Positions 24,401 to 34,673 of a stretch of DNA of 64,000 bases are shown here, piece after piece. Every line of letters begins with the position of its first letter. Positions within the stretch are counted from its first letter, which is position 1. Below the pieces are notes generated by a model. It saw only the letters and a program-made list of their open reading frames with translations, was not told where the DNA came from and made no database searches. Both the position numbers and the translations under genes were made by a program. The DNA is from Haliclona indistincta. Lineage: Eukaryota; Porifera; Demospongiae; Haplosclerida; Chalinidae. The stretch spans positions 1,424,598 through 1,488,597 of the forward strand of contig OZ024784.1 of NCBI GenBank assembly GCA_964017065.1, in the 5' to 3' direction.

Positions 24401-26504
24401 ATACCATCCACTGTAGCAAATCTCTGGCTGTTGATATCATCAGCTAAGAATATCACTCGCAAAAATACGTCCATCAATGTCCTTTTCGTCGTTTACCAGA
24501 TCTTCATTATTCTATCAACTGTAATCGCTCCAGCTACAGTCATCATGATTGTTTCTTCTAGTCTAGCATCGTATCATATTCCTCAAATGGCTGTCATGAT
24601 CCCTCTGGTATTTGTCAGTGTGCTGTATGGATTAGCATGCGTATTTACAAGTCAAACAGTACAGCTTGATCTTGCTAAAATTCTGACTTTGCTGTCTACC
24701 ATTATCATGGTTGTTGTAGTTGTTGGGATAATGAAGGCAGCAGTTGAAGACATTTTACAACTTTTCGACCCTCACGAGATAGTCCTAACTAATGCGCATG
24801 ATACTCAACAAATCTTGGCTTACTACCGAAAAAGTCTAAATTGCACCAGCTATTGTAAGGATCTTATCACGCTAGGTTTAGCAAGTAATGGTACCCCCAA
24901 ACCAATGGAAGCCAGCCGCGAAGGACTTCCTGTTGCTTCCAGCACGTTTTACACCGGTTTATATGCCATCTCCTTCACAATCACTGCTTTACTACACTAT
25001 CAAGAATTCTTTTGTCTTGTACAAATTTTATGGTATCTCCTTGGGCTCCCTGCTGGGTATCTCATCTTACTAATCTATTCAGCCGCTAACCTGAACAGTC
25101 GAAGCTGGGGAACAAGAGAAGTCAAGAGCGACAAAGATAAAGATAACTTATACACTATTGTTTATAGTGGTCTGAAAAAGGCCTTTGATTACTGCTCCAG
25201 ACGCCCACAACCGCCAGAACCATGCCAGGACAATGAAGAGAAGAGTGACAAAGAACAACTAGAAGAACCAGGTATTTACTCAGCAAATTTTCTGAATTTG
25301 ATTTTTTTTTGCATTTACATAGATCCTCAAGTTGCCCTGGAGCAAACAGAAGCTACTTATCAGTGGTTGGAGACTTGGCTAAAAGATCAGCATTGTGCTG
25401 TGAGCACTTATTGTAGTGGTCTCATATCTCATCATAGCGCTTAACCTCTACAGCAATTCTATAGAAAATTTGTTGAAGCAGGATATACAAATCAGTGGTA
25501 TGTTGCAGAAATGACCAGAGAAGTACGTTGCAAAATTATTGTATCTAATTTGTTTCAATCTATATCATTAACTCAGGATCTTAGAATGATTGGTGTGAAA
25601 CCTGATGGATTTGTGAGGCATTTGGATAAGTGCATAAAGAAACTTTTCACTACTCCCGTCAACTCAGGAATACCAGTAAGTCACTTTGCATAATGTTACT
25701 ACACTATAACATGCTTTGAACAAGAATTCAGTCGAAGAATGGATAACTGGACTTAAGATGGATCATCGTGTAGAGGAAGAAAATTATGTTCAAAACTTCA
25801 AAGCAGCTGGCTACATCACTTCAGAAGATGTTGAGCACCTCAGAGAAGTAACAGAGAAGGAGTTAATCAACATTGGAGTGACTAAAATAGGTCAGATCTA
25901 GCACACGGTAACAATATAAGTTAACTATTGTTTTTGTGTAAAATGCAGCGCACAGAAGGAGATTCATGCAAGCTATTCGATTGCTGAAGAAAGAAACCAT
26001 TGGTGAGCTCTGCATATTAATTTTAGTATGCAACATTTTTCTTTATTTTCAGATGAAAAACAGATACGTATAGCCAAAGTTGTTCTGAAACAAGAGCACC
26101 AAGTGAATTTTTTGAAACAAGAAGAGCATGATTTCTGGACAGAAAAGATCGAAACTACTCTAGGTCCTGTTCCTGAAGGATTAACAGAAGCTGCTGAGCT
26201 GAAGGATAGTCTTGAATCCTTACGCAACCACACTCTGATAGCTATGCTTTTGATCAATCTAATATGGATTGTATTATTCTTTACCCTCACTTTCTCAGAG
26301 CTAAATGGAATCAACATCGATCCTAAAGTGTTGATTATAGTGTTTCTGGCTGTCTATGGAGTGATTCTAATCATCCAATTCGTAACAATGCTGATGCATC
26401 GATTGATCACTATTTCCCATTACATAGCTCGTCTCAATGAGAAATTACCAGTAGAACAAGACCCGGAGATCGAACAGGATGGATACGCAGAAGGCAAAGT
26501 GTGA
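21420..26504 (+). CDS. chitin synthase (metazoan SAM-domain type), upstream copy
   Basis: Nine exons (21420-21860, 21920-22457, 22887-25271, 25323-25399, 25454-25522, 25577-25675, 25725-25890, 25949-26002, 26053-26504) join in frame into 1426 residues. This is a family-2 glycosyltransferase that polymerises UDP-GlcNAc into chitin at the plasma membrane. Multiple transmembrane helices come first (for example residues about 42-66). The catalytic core holds FFDGGCKGDE (about 582), TTDADIDFK (about 686), GEDRW (about 790) and QRRRW (about 826), followed by a cluster of helices and the animal-type motif SWGTRE (about 1066). After it come two SAM-like domains in tandem (about 1125-1200 and 1210-1270; WLETWLKDQ..., then VEEWITGLKMDHRVEEENY) and a C-terminal pair of helices (about 1335-1400). 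SAM-containing chitin synthases are known from sponges and other early animals. The start is the first ATG of an open exon. A paralogue follows 580 bp downstream. Confidence 0.92.
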
Positions 26505-26521
26505 ACATGAATTATAAAAAT

Positions 26522-26665
26522 TATTTTTATGGAGATTGTATTTATTATAATTATCATCATTATTATTTTTATGGAGATTGTATTTATCATTATTAATTTC
26601 TATAGAGATTGTATTAATAATTATTATCATTATTTTTTATGGAGATTGTATTTATTTTTATTGTT
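26522..26665. repeat. AT-rich minisatellite, about four units
   Basis: The unit tttttatggagattgtattt plus attattattatcat recurs four times with variation just after the first chitin synthase stop codon. It is probably in the 3' UTR or spacer. Open frames here are repeat artefacts. Confidence 0.7.
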
Positions 26666-26750
26666 CATTTTTATTACATGTACTGCAATTTTAGTGAATC
26701 TTGCAAAGCACGTTAGTGTACTTGCCGCCGCAGCGCTTGCGCGGCATGGA

Positions 26751-27013
26751 TACAGCGGTTTTCCGAGATCTTGCAATACTGTACCGTCATAACTCAGTCT
26801 GTGAGAAGATAAAAATTGTGTACACCCGCAGAGAAGTTAGAAATATACGTCTACTACTTCCTTCCACCGTAATTTGAGCTGCCTAGCTGTCAAAAGAGCT
26901 CTGAGAGCTGCATCCATTCCTGATCCTCTTGAGATCACATTGCGCATGCGTAGTCCTCATTTACGGTCGGCCGTTGACGGTTGATTGTTGCAAGATCTTG
27001 GAAAACCGCTGTA
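26751..27013. mobile_element. MITE-like element with 26-bp terminal inverted repeats
   Basis: The left end 26751-26776 (TACAGCGGTTTTCCGAGATC TTGCAA) and right end 26988-27013 (TTGCAAGATCTTGGAAAACC GCTGTA) are inverted repeats with one mismatch. The 263-bp element has no open frame. It occupies the promoter of the downstream chitin synthase, and its right end runs directly into a TATA box. Confidence 0.7.
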
Positions 27014-27019
27014 TAAAAG
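27012..27019 (+). promoter_or_regulatory. TATA box of downstream chitin synthase (likely)
   Basis: TATAAAAG lies 65-72 bases upstream of the ATG at 27084, a plausible spacing for a short 5' leader. Its first two bases are the end of the right terminal repeat of the element at 26751-27013. No matching TATA box was seen at the same place in front of the upstream copy. Confidence 0.5.
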
Positions 27020-27083
27020 GTGCACTGAGTTTTTTCTCCGACGGCAGTTTTCAGTCCGGCTTAATTGGTGCAGCAATTTCAAT

Positions 27084-30000
27084 ATGGCTGCTCCCGCCGA
27101 AGACATGCCTCTGGAGAGGCGTTCAGTTCGTTTCATGGCGCCACTAAACGACGAATCGGGAATGAAAGATCCTACCGCTTCGAAAGAAAAGAAGATATTT
27201 TCTAAAAGCCGACAGACCGTTCACTTATTGGTAGTTATAGTGAAGACACTGATGTTCTTTCTGGTGTTCATTACTCTTGTCGCGAGCAAGGTTTCTATTG
27301 CGACGATGCTTGCACACTTACGCTCGATGACTAACGTGTCCAGCAAAATTCATGCTGACGAAGCAATGCCGGTCGCTGATACCAAAGCCCAGCACAAGAC
27401 TGCAGCAGTCCTATACTGGCAGCTATTGTTCATTCTGATGATACCAAACATCATCACATGGTGTCGTGCATTATTCAATGGAGTCATTGGTAAATCATCT
27501 AGTCAGCCGCGGCCTACATCACGGGCTATCCTTGGAGTAAGTGACTCTTACAAGCTACATATATAACCTCATTTTACATTTTTGTCCAGGGCATTGTGTT
27601 AGCTGCAGTTGAAGCATTGTCAGAAACAGCACTTCTTTTTTATGGTTGGATACTACTCCCTCCAGAGATCTCGCTTCTTCTCATGAATGGTTTGTTCTCA
27701 GTACAGGCGATACTGAACTTGGTCGATATTTTCAAGTATAGCATTTGCCCATCTAGCTATGTAAACCTTGACAGCACATCATTGCGGACTCCAGCTCCTA
27801 GTGCCTTTTGGCGTGGTTTGATTTTAATCATTGTTATCGTCGGTTTATTGATGCAGTGTACAGGGCTAACGATTTCAAGTTTGTTGTTTGGCTTAGCAGC
27901 AGTTGAACCAGGTGTGTACATCACGATTGTAGCGTGCACTCTACTACTCTCACTTGCATGGAGTGACAGAATCCAACGACTTACCAACATCCCAAATCTC
28001 AGTACCCTTGGTAAAAAATTCAAGCAGTACGCTGATAAACACAACTACGAACCGACAGCACGATGGAAATCTAGTAAGTATAGATAATGCATTATGATGT
28101 TTCAGTGATGACAGTACACCGCACCCTAGTACAATTATAGTGATAGCAAAGTGAAAGTTGCTTATGATTGTAGTATTAATCAAAATGCTACTGCAGTGAT
28201 AACTCTCTAGTATGTACTTAGTTATCAAAGTTCAGTTGTAGTTCATCTTGTGACTTTCTTTGTAGATTTCATCTCAACTAGTGTAAGAATGATAATCTAC
28301 CCATTTGCGTCATACCTCATCTTTCGCTACACTTATCAACTGAAAAATAACAGTGCTGCTGTTGATCCATGGTGTCTCAACAACTACAATGTCTCTATTG
28401 ACGAGGCTTTCCAATGGGAACCACAAGAAACTGAAATGTTTGCAACTCACATTGCATGTAGCTTTTTGGCGTATGTTTTCTCCTGGTTAGCTTGCTTCAT
28501 GTCTCTGCATAAGTACGGACTGCTCCTACCAGTAATGTTAGCAACGCCTGCCTCTTTGGGTATAATCTTACTGATGACGAACCTGAATGCTGATGTAGGA
28601 TTTCATATGGATGGACTATTTGTAATAAATTCCACCGGTATTGCTGTCAATTTGGCTCAAAATAATTTGTCTTTCTGGTCATTGGCTTTCTTATTTGCTG
28701 CACTATTGTGGGTTGGGCAGATTGCTATCACCACGCACAGGCTATGGAAATCAAAGAACACCATATTAGCTACTGATGAAGACATGTTTGTTCGACCATA
28801 CTATAACAGCATACTGCTAGAACAATACCTAATCTTGAACAAAGATATCATGAAGAGAAAATACCGACTCAACAATAATAGGCCTACAGTGTTCATCTGC
28901 TCAACGATGTACAGAGAAGATGTTGTTGAAATGACTCAGATGCTGCGTTCACTTCGACGAGTCGCAAAACACTACAAATCCGAACGAATTTCAGTTGCTA
29001 ACACAAATGACTTAGAACGGATCACTAAATTTGAGTCACATGTATTTTTTGACGGTGGGTGCAAAGGTGACGAAATTCTTCCATTTGCAGTGCAACTGCT
29101 CAGCTTGATTCATGAAACACTTGGTGTAAATCTTGATCAAGCAAACAGAAGACAAACACCTTATGGCTGCCGCTTAGAGTGGAAGATAGAGACTGACGAT
29201 GATAGAACAAATGGAATGCCGTTTTATGTGCATCTCAAGGACAATCAAAAGGTTAAGAACAAGAAAAGATGGAGTCAAGTTATGTACATGAACTATATCA
29301 TCAACTACCGAGCACAGAATGACAACCTTGATCTGGACAACACGTTTATCCTCACCACTGATGCTGATATTGATTTCAAAGCTGAGTCAGCAATCGTTCT
29401 GCTCGACATGCTTGCTCGTGATTTTCATGTTGGTGCTGTGTCAGCTCGCACGCATCCAAAGGGTTATGGTCCGCTCTACTGGTATCAGGTGTTCGACTAT
29501 GCTATCGGTCATTGGTTACAGAAACCAGCAGAACACATTTTTGGTTGTGTTCTCTGCTGTCCTGGCTGCTTCAGTCTCTTTCGCTGTTCTGCTCTCAAGG
29601 ATTGTCTCGAGACATATTCTGAGGAAGTAACCAATGCCTTTGACTTCCTCACCAAAGACATGGGAGAGGACAGATGGCTCTGCACACTGTTAGTGGAAAA
29701 ATGTTGGAGGCTAGATTACTGTGCGATATCTAATGACGAGACCTACAGCCCGGTAGATTTTGATGAGTTTTTCAAGCAGAGGCGACGATGGATACCATCC
29801 ACTGTAGCAAATCTCTGGCTGTTGATATCATCAGCTAAGAAGATCACTCGTCGCAATACATCCATCAATGTCCTCTTCATCGTTTACCAAATCTTCATCA
29901 TTCTTTCGACGATTATCGCCCCGGCAACCGTCATTCTTATCATGTCATCTGGTTTAAATGCATTCGATTGTGGTAGTCAGACGGCTGTCATTATCTCTCT

Positions 30001-31877
30001 GCTAGTAATTGGCGTGCTCTATGGATTGGTGTGCGTGTTCACGAGCGACAGAACGCAGCTCGATATTGCTAAGATTCTGACAATACTTTTTTCCATTGTA
30101 ATGGTTGTTGCATTTGTTGGTATTGTGAAGGCTGTTGTCAATGACATTCAAAATGTTTTTAATACCACTGCTCAAAGAACACTCTGCGGTGAATCGATTC
30201 ACCGAGGAGGACTCCCTGTTGCTGCCAGCACTATATACTTTGGATTTTTTGGTATCTGCTACACAGTCACTGCTATTCTTCACTATCGAGAATTCTTGAG
30301 TCTTGCACATGTTATATGGTATCTCCTTGGGCTCCCTGCCGGGTATCTCATCTTACTAATCTATTCAGCTGCTAACCTGAACAGTCGAAGCTGGGGAACA
30401 AGAGAAGTCAAGAGCAACAAAGATAAAGACTTATTTAATATTATCTACAGCAATTTGAAAAATGTCATTACTTCTTGTCTCCAAAGACGCACACAGTCAG
30501 AGGCAAGTAAAGACAATGAAAGTACGGAAGACAACAAGGAAGAAAATGACATGGAAAAATCAGAAAAGAAAGTGGATACCTCCGAACGATCAGGTAACAA
30601 TCAACTTTATGGTGTTTTTCATCGTGCAATTGTTTGTATAATAGCCATAGAGCCTATCGCCCTGGAGCCTGCAGAGGTGACTCCAAGAGTTAGACAACAT
30701 GATTGGCTGCATCATTGGCTTCAATTTAAGTGCAAAAATTGCCTAGTGAGTTTCAGACTTTTGTCATTATCTGTCTCCATTACCTTGTGAAAATTTTACA
30801 GCAATTCTACGATAAGTTTGTCAGAGATGGATACACAGAAAAGTGTTATGTAGCAGACATGACCAGAGCAGTTGGGTTCAATATCAGCACGATTATCAAT
30901 GTATTACTGTTCTAATTTTACTCAGGATCTTAGAAGAATTGGAGTGAAACCTGAAGGATTTGTGAGGCACTTAGAAAAGTGCATCAAAAAGCTTGTTACT
31001 AGCCCTATCGACACGGGAATACCAGTTAGCTGTTATATGCACACACCACCAACATAATATAACACAATTATTTTTCTAGGAATCGGTTGAAAGTTGGATA
31101 GTTGGTTTGAATATGCACAAGGAGGAAGAAAATTACGTTCAGAAGTTTGAAGCAGCTGGATACAGTTCACCGAAAGACGTTGAGCATCTCAATGAAATTA
31201 CAGAAGATGAGCTGAGGACAGAGATTGGAGTGACCAAACCAGGTCTGATTCTATTGTTTAGAGTAAGTAACTAGCTTGCTATGTTCTACCTGTAGCACAC
31301 AGGAAAAGATTTATGCAAGCTATATGCGTGCTCAGGACAGAATCAAGAGGCAAGAATAATAACACACACTTAATAACTTCTTTTACTGTAATTTATTATA
31401 GATGAGAAGCGTATGCGAAAAGCCAAAGCTGTTTTGAAAGAGAAGAGACACGTGACACAGCTGGAGAAAGACGAGTTTGACTTTTGGACAAAGAAGATCA
31501 AAACCACGCTGAGCCCTGTTCCTGAAGGACTAACAAAAGCCGTTGAGCTAAAGGATGGCCTCAAAAACTTGCGTAACGTCACTCTAATAGCAATACTTCT
31601 GATTAATCTAATCTGGATCATCCTATTCCTTACCCTCACATTTGAAGCACTAGAAACATACAACATCAATTCCCAACTGCTGACTATAGTGTTTCTAGGT
31701 GTCTATGGACTGGTCATGATAATTCAGTTTGTTACCATGGTGATGCATCGACTGATTACTCTTTCTCATTACATAGCTCGCCTCAATGAAGAGTTGCCTG
31801 TAGAGCGAGGATTTGAACGGACAATTGAACAAACCCTCGGGCGAAGTTTATATTTGGACACCACTGTTATTGTGTGA
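27084..31877 (+). CDS. chitin synthase (metazoan SAM-domain type), downstream copy
   Basis: Nine exons (27084-27536, 27590-28073, 28266-30593, 30651-30745, 30802-30870, 30926-31024, 31080-31242, 31296-31349, 31402-31877) give 1406 residues, with the same exon plan as the upstream copy. The catalytic set is intact: FFDGGCKGDE, TTDADIDFK, GEDRW, QRRRW and SWGTRE. Two SAM-like segments follow (LHHWLQFK... and ESVESWIVGLNMHKEEENY), then two C-terminal membrane helices. The intron after 31349 starts with GC (AGAG|GCAAGA) where the upstream copy uses GT. The donor at 30871 (GCA|GTTGGG) is weak. Long stretches are nearly identical in nucleotides to the upstream copy while others are clearly diverged (acidic region before SAM, luminal loops). 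The stop codon lies 54 bp from that of TTC19, convergent. Confidence 0.92.
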
Positions 31878-31931
31878 TGGATTTCATAAAGTTTGATCTA
31901 TGACTCTAGATTGTGCTGGTGTGTTTAATGT

Positions 31932-33701
31932 TCAATTTTTGTTGTCTTTTAGTTCTTGAATGATTTGTTGTAAGTATTCTAATAAGTTCTTATCTTCCAT
32001 ACGAGCAGCGTATTCCACTCCTGCCTCGTAAGCTGTGCGAGCACCCTCCAGATCACCTATAGAGAAGTAGATATCAACTACATTAGACTACCATCTAATG
32101 CGCACAGCTAAAGTTTTGATATCATGAAACTAAACAATGTAAAAGCTAAAAAATAAATGCAAGACTATGATAGTACTAAAACTGGATCAAACTTTGGTTT
32201 GACTCAATTGAATCGAGTATAAGAGGACAAAAAAGCTCAATATTTTTTGCTTGCTCTATGACGATGAGCTGTCAATGTACATGTGTAGCTTAGTGATCCC
32301 ATCGTGAGCTAGATACTGACCTTGGTTGGCTCTTATTGTGCCAAGGTTAGTGAAGAGGGTAGCCATGTGCTCTGGCTCACTCTTGCAATGCTCCTGTGAT
32401 GCACTGATCACTGACTCCAACAGCTGACACGCCTCTTCATGAAAGCCCATGAGATCAAGTGCCGTAGCACAATTACTGCTCATCACTGCAGTCTACAAAG
32501 ATGGTTTATAAAAGTGGTTGAAATGATGTATACGATTCTGCTTACTTGAACACCTTTAAATCCATGAAGAAACACAGAAATCCCGTAACCCTTCATAAAG
32601 CATTCCATTGCTGCTTTGCCGTTTCCTTCAATCAAGTGAAATTGACCTTTGTCTGTCAGGCATATCCCAAGTAGCGCCAAGTCACTGAAAAAAAACCAAC
32701 AAAAATGAAGTGAGAAAAGTAGAGAAACTCATATATTATGTACTTTGTTTTATCTTTGCTGTCGGCTACAATCTCCATAGTAGTATCAACACACCACTCA
32801 AATCCTACAGCAGCCATAGCTAACCTAGCACATAGAATAATAAATTCTTTACTGATGCTTACTTACTCCTTTTGATTGCTGTAGATTTTGGAAATTTTTA
32901 ATGAAATCTCGACCATAGGAGCACTTTTCTCTGGCACCTCACAAGCCAACATCAACTTCATGGTCTCCTTGAAGTTAGCAAGAGCCTAAGAAACCACTTT
33001 CAATACAGCAAATATTATTCTCACAAACCTCGTTGATTTTTCCCGTTTCCAGATACATGTTAGCAAGCTAGAAATTAAAGTTCACTAACAATAAACAGTT
33101 TGATATGTAGTAACAAACTTTATCCAAGACCACTGCTCTGGCTTCTAAGAAGGGCCTCGTGCCGGCATGAGGTGACTCCATTAGCAGCTGCAGAGCGCTG
33201 TGATAGTCTGCTTCAGCTCGGAGGTAGTCTCCAGCACTCTGGTGTCCCTGGGAGCATCAATATCATGATACACATGTTGCTTGAAGTCATCTAACCTGAG
33301 CAGTCAATATAGCTGACTTAACAGACACTGGTACAGCATCAGAATCATCTTCTTCTTGAGAAAAGAGTCCAAACAAACCAACTGTAGCACCAGAGGAGAC
33401 AGAGTGAGTAGTATAGGATAAGATCACATATTATCTTACCCAAACTATAAAACCCAAGTAATCCTTTGCTATTGTGTGGATTTTCTTTGGTTGTCTATAA
33501 ATAAAGTAAAACGAATTTATGCTTTTTATGCAAGCACACACATACATGCTCTTTGCTTTGGAACTGTGTCCTTGGTGACAGTGATGTATAGATAGATGAC
33601 AATGTTGCTCTTCTAACTATCGGGGTCCAGTTAGTTCGCGGCCTGCACGCACTCAACCAGGGGACTCTAGTACGAACCACTTCACAGAGTCTTCTTGCCA
33701 T
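31932..33701 (-). CDS. TTC19: tetratricopeptide repeat protein 19 (mitochondrial complex III factor)
   Basis: Ten exons (33546-33701, 33440-33494, 33296-33381, 33119-33247, 33029-33067, 32877-32995, 32744-32824, 32546-32684, 32321-32492, 31932-32056) give 366 residues. The N-terminus is rich in Arg and Ser with few acids, as in a mitochondrial presequence, and is followed by GLLGFYSLG and an acidic stretch (SQEEDDSDA). TPR helices follow, for example ALANFKETMKL, VEISLKISKIYSNQKELAMA, LALLGICLTDKGQFHLIEG and TLFTNLGTIRANQGDLEGAR. The order matches TTC19, which helps clear Rieske protein fragments during complex III maturation at the inner membrane. The donor AAA|GTTTGT at 33118 is weak. The start codon is 52 bp from the divergent phosphatase gene. 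Confidence 0.85.
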
Positions 33702-33753
33702 AGCACCAAAAGAGAAAGAGGGAGGGGCTGACTGTAACCACTCCCTTTTTATC

Positions 33754-34488
33754 ATGGCGACTGGTAGCGCAGTTGATCCTGCGTTGAAAAATTTGCGAAA
33801 TCGATTCTTTGTCATAAGACACGGCCAGGTAGCAGTACAATAAAGTTCAGGAAATCATTCAATTTGTTATTTCTTGCAGTCCTTGTCAAATGTGCAGCAA
33901 ATTCTTGTGAGCAATCCTGACATTGGTTGTCACGAGTATGGACTGACCGACAAAGGCAAGCAACAAGCTCTGGAGGTCAGTGAGCTACTAGTGTCATGTT
34001 CTCACTTATAGCTGGTCTATTCACAGGCTGCTCATAAACTGAGAGACATACTGTCTGACGTACCAAACCTGAAGGACAAGGTAACTATGTTTTCCTCTGA
34101 TTTCCTCAGAGTCAAACAGACAGCTGAAACTATTCATAAAGAATTAGGCATCGTAGAACCACTGAAACTTGAAGAGGCTCTGAGGGAACGTCGTCTTGGT
34201 AAATGGGACATGTGTCCAGGAAAAGTAGTCGAGGAGATGTGGTCTAGGGATGCAATTGACCCCACCCACAAATACAATGATGTGGAGAGTGTGATGGAGA
34301 TGGTGCTACGAATGTCCCGATTAGTCAAACAATTGGACAGCCAGTTTGAGGATCGCATCATCGTCCTGTGTTCCCATGGCGACCCCTGCCAGATACTGCA
34401 CACTGTGTTTATTGGGCTTCCACCGAATGAATTCCGCAACCAACCAGATTACAAAAACTGCGAAATAAGAGAGCTTATCTTTAAATAA
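33754..34488 (+). CDS. histidine phosphatase (phosphoglycerate mutase-like) family protein
   Basis: Three exons (33754-33828, 33880-33975, 34027-34488) encode 210 residues. The catalytic RHG motif is at the end of exon 1 (FFVIRHGQ, His about 23), with the partner SLSNVQQ. The second arginine region is FSSDFLRVKQTAETI, the acid is in LRERRLGKWD, and the second histidine is in VLCSHGDP. These are the residues that form and resolve the phospho-histidine intermediate. The small single-domain size resembles cytosolic broad-specificity phosphatases; the substrate cannot be told from sequence. The gene is divergent from TTC19 with 52 bp between ATGs, suggesting a shared bidirectional promoter. Confidence 0.85.
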
Positions 34489-34673
34489 GTATTAAAGTCT
34501 AGACTTTTGTTATAGCTCTTTATTATTATATTCTTATAAAGTTTGAAGATTTTTTGTAAATGCTTTTCTAAAGTCAAATTTTAACTTGGTAATACATCTT
34601 GTCAAGAAAAGAGCAATGGAATAACAATAATTCTGTTGTGTGTGTGTAATAAAATCTAGTGTACAGTTTTGTG

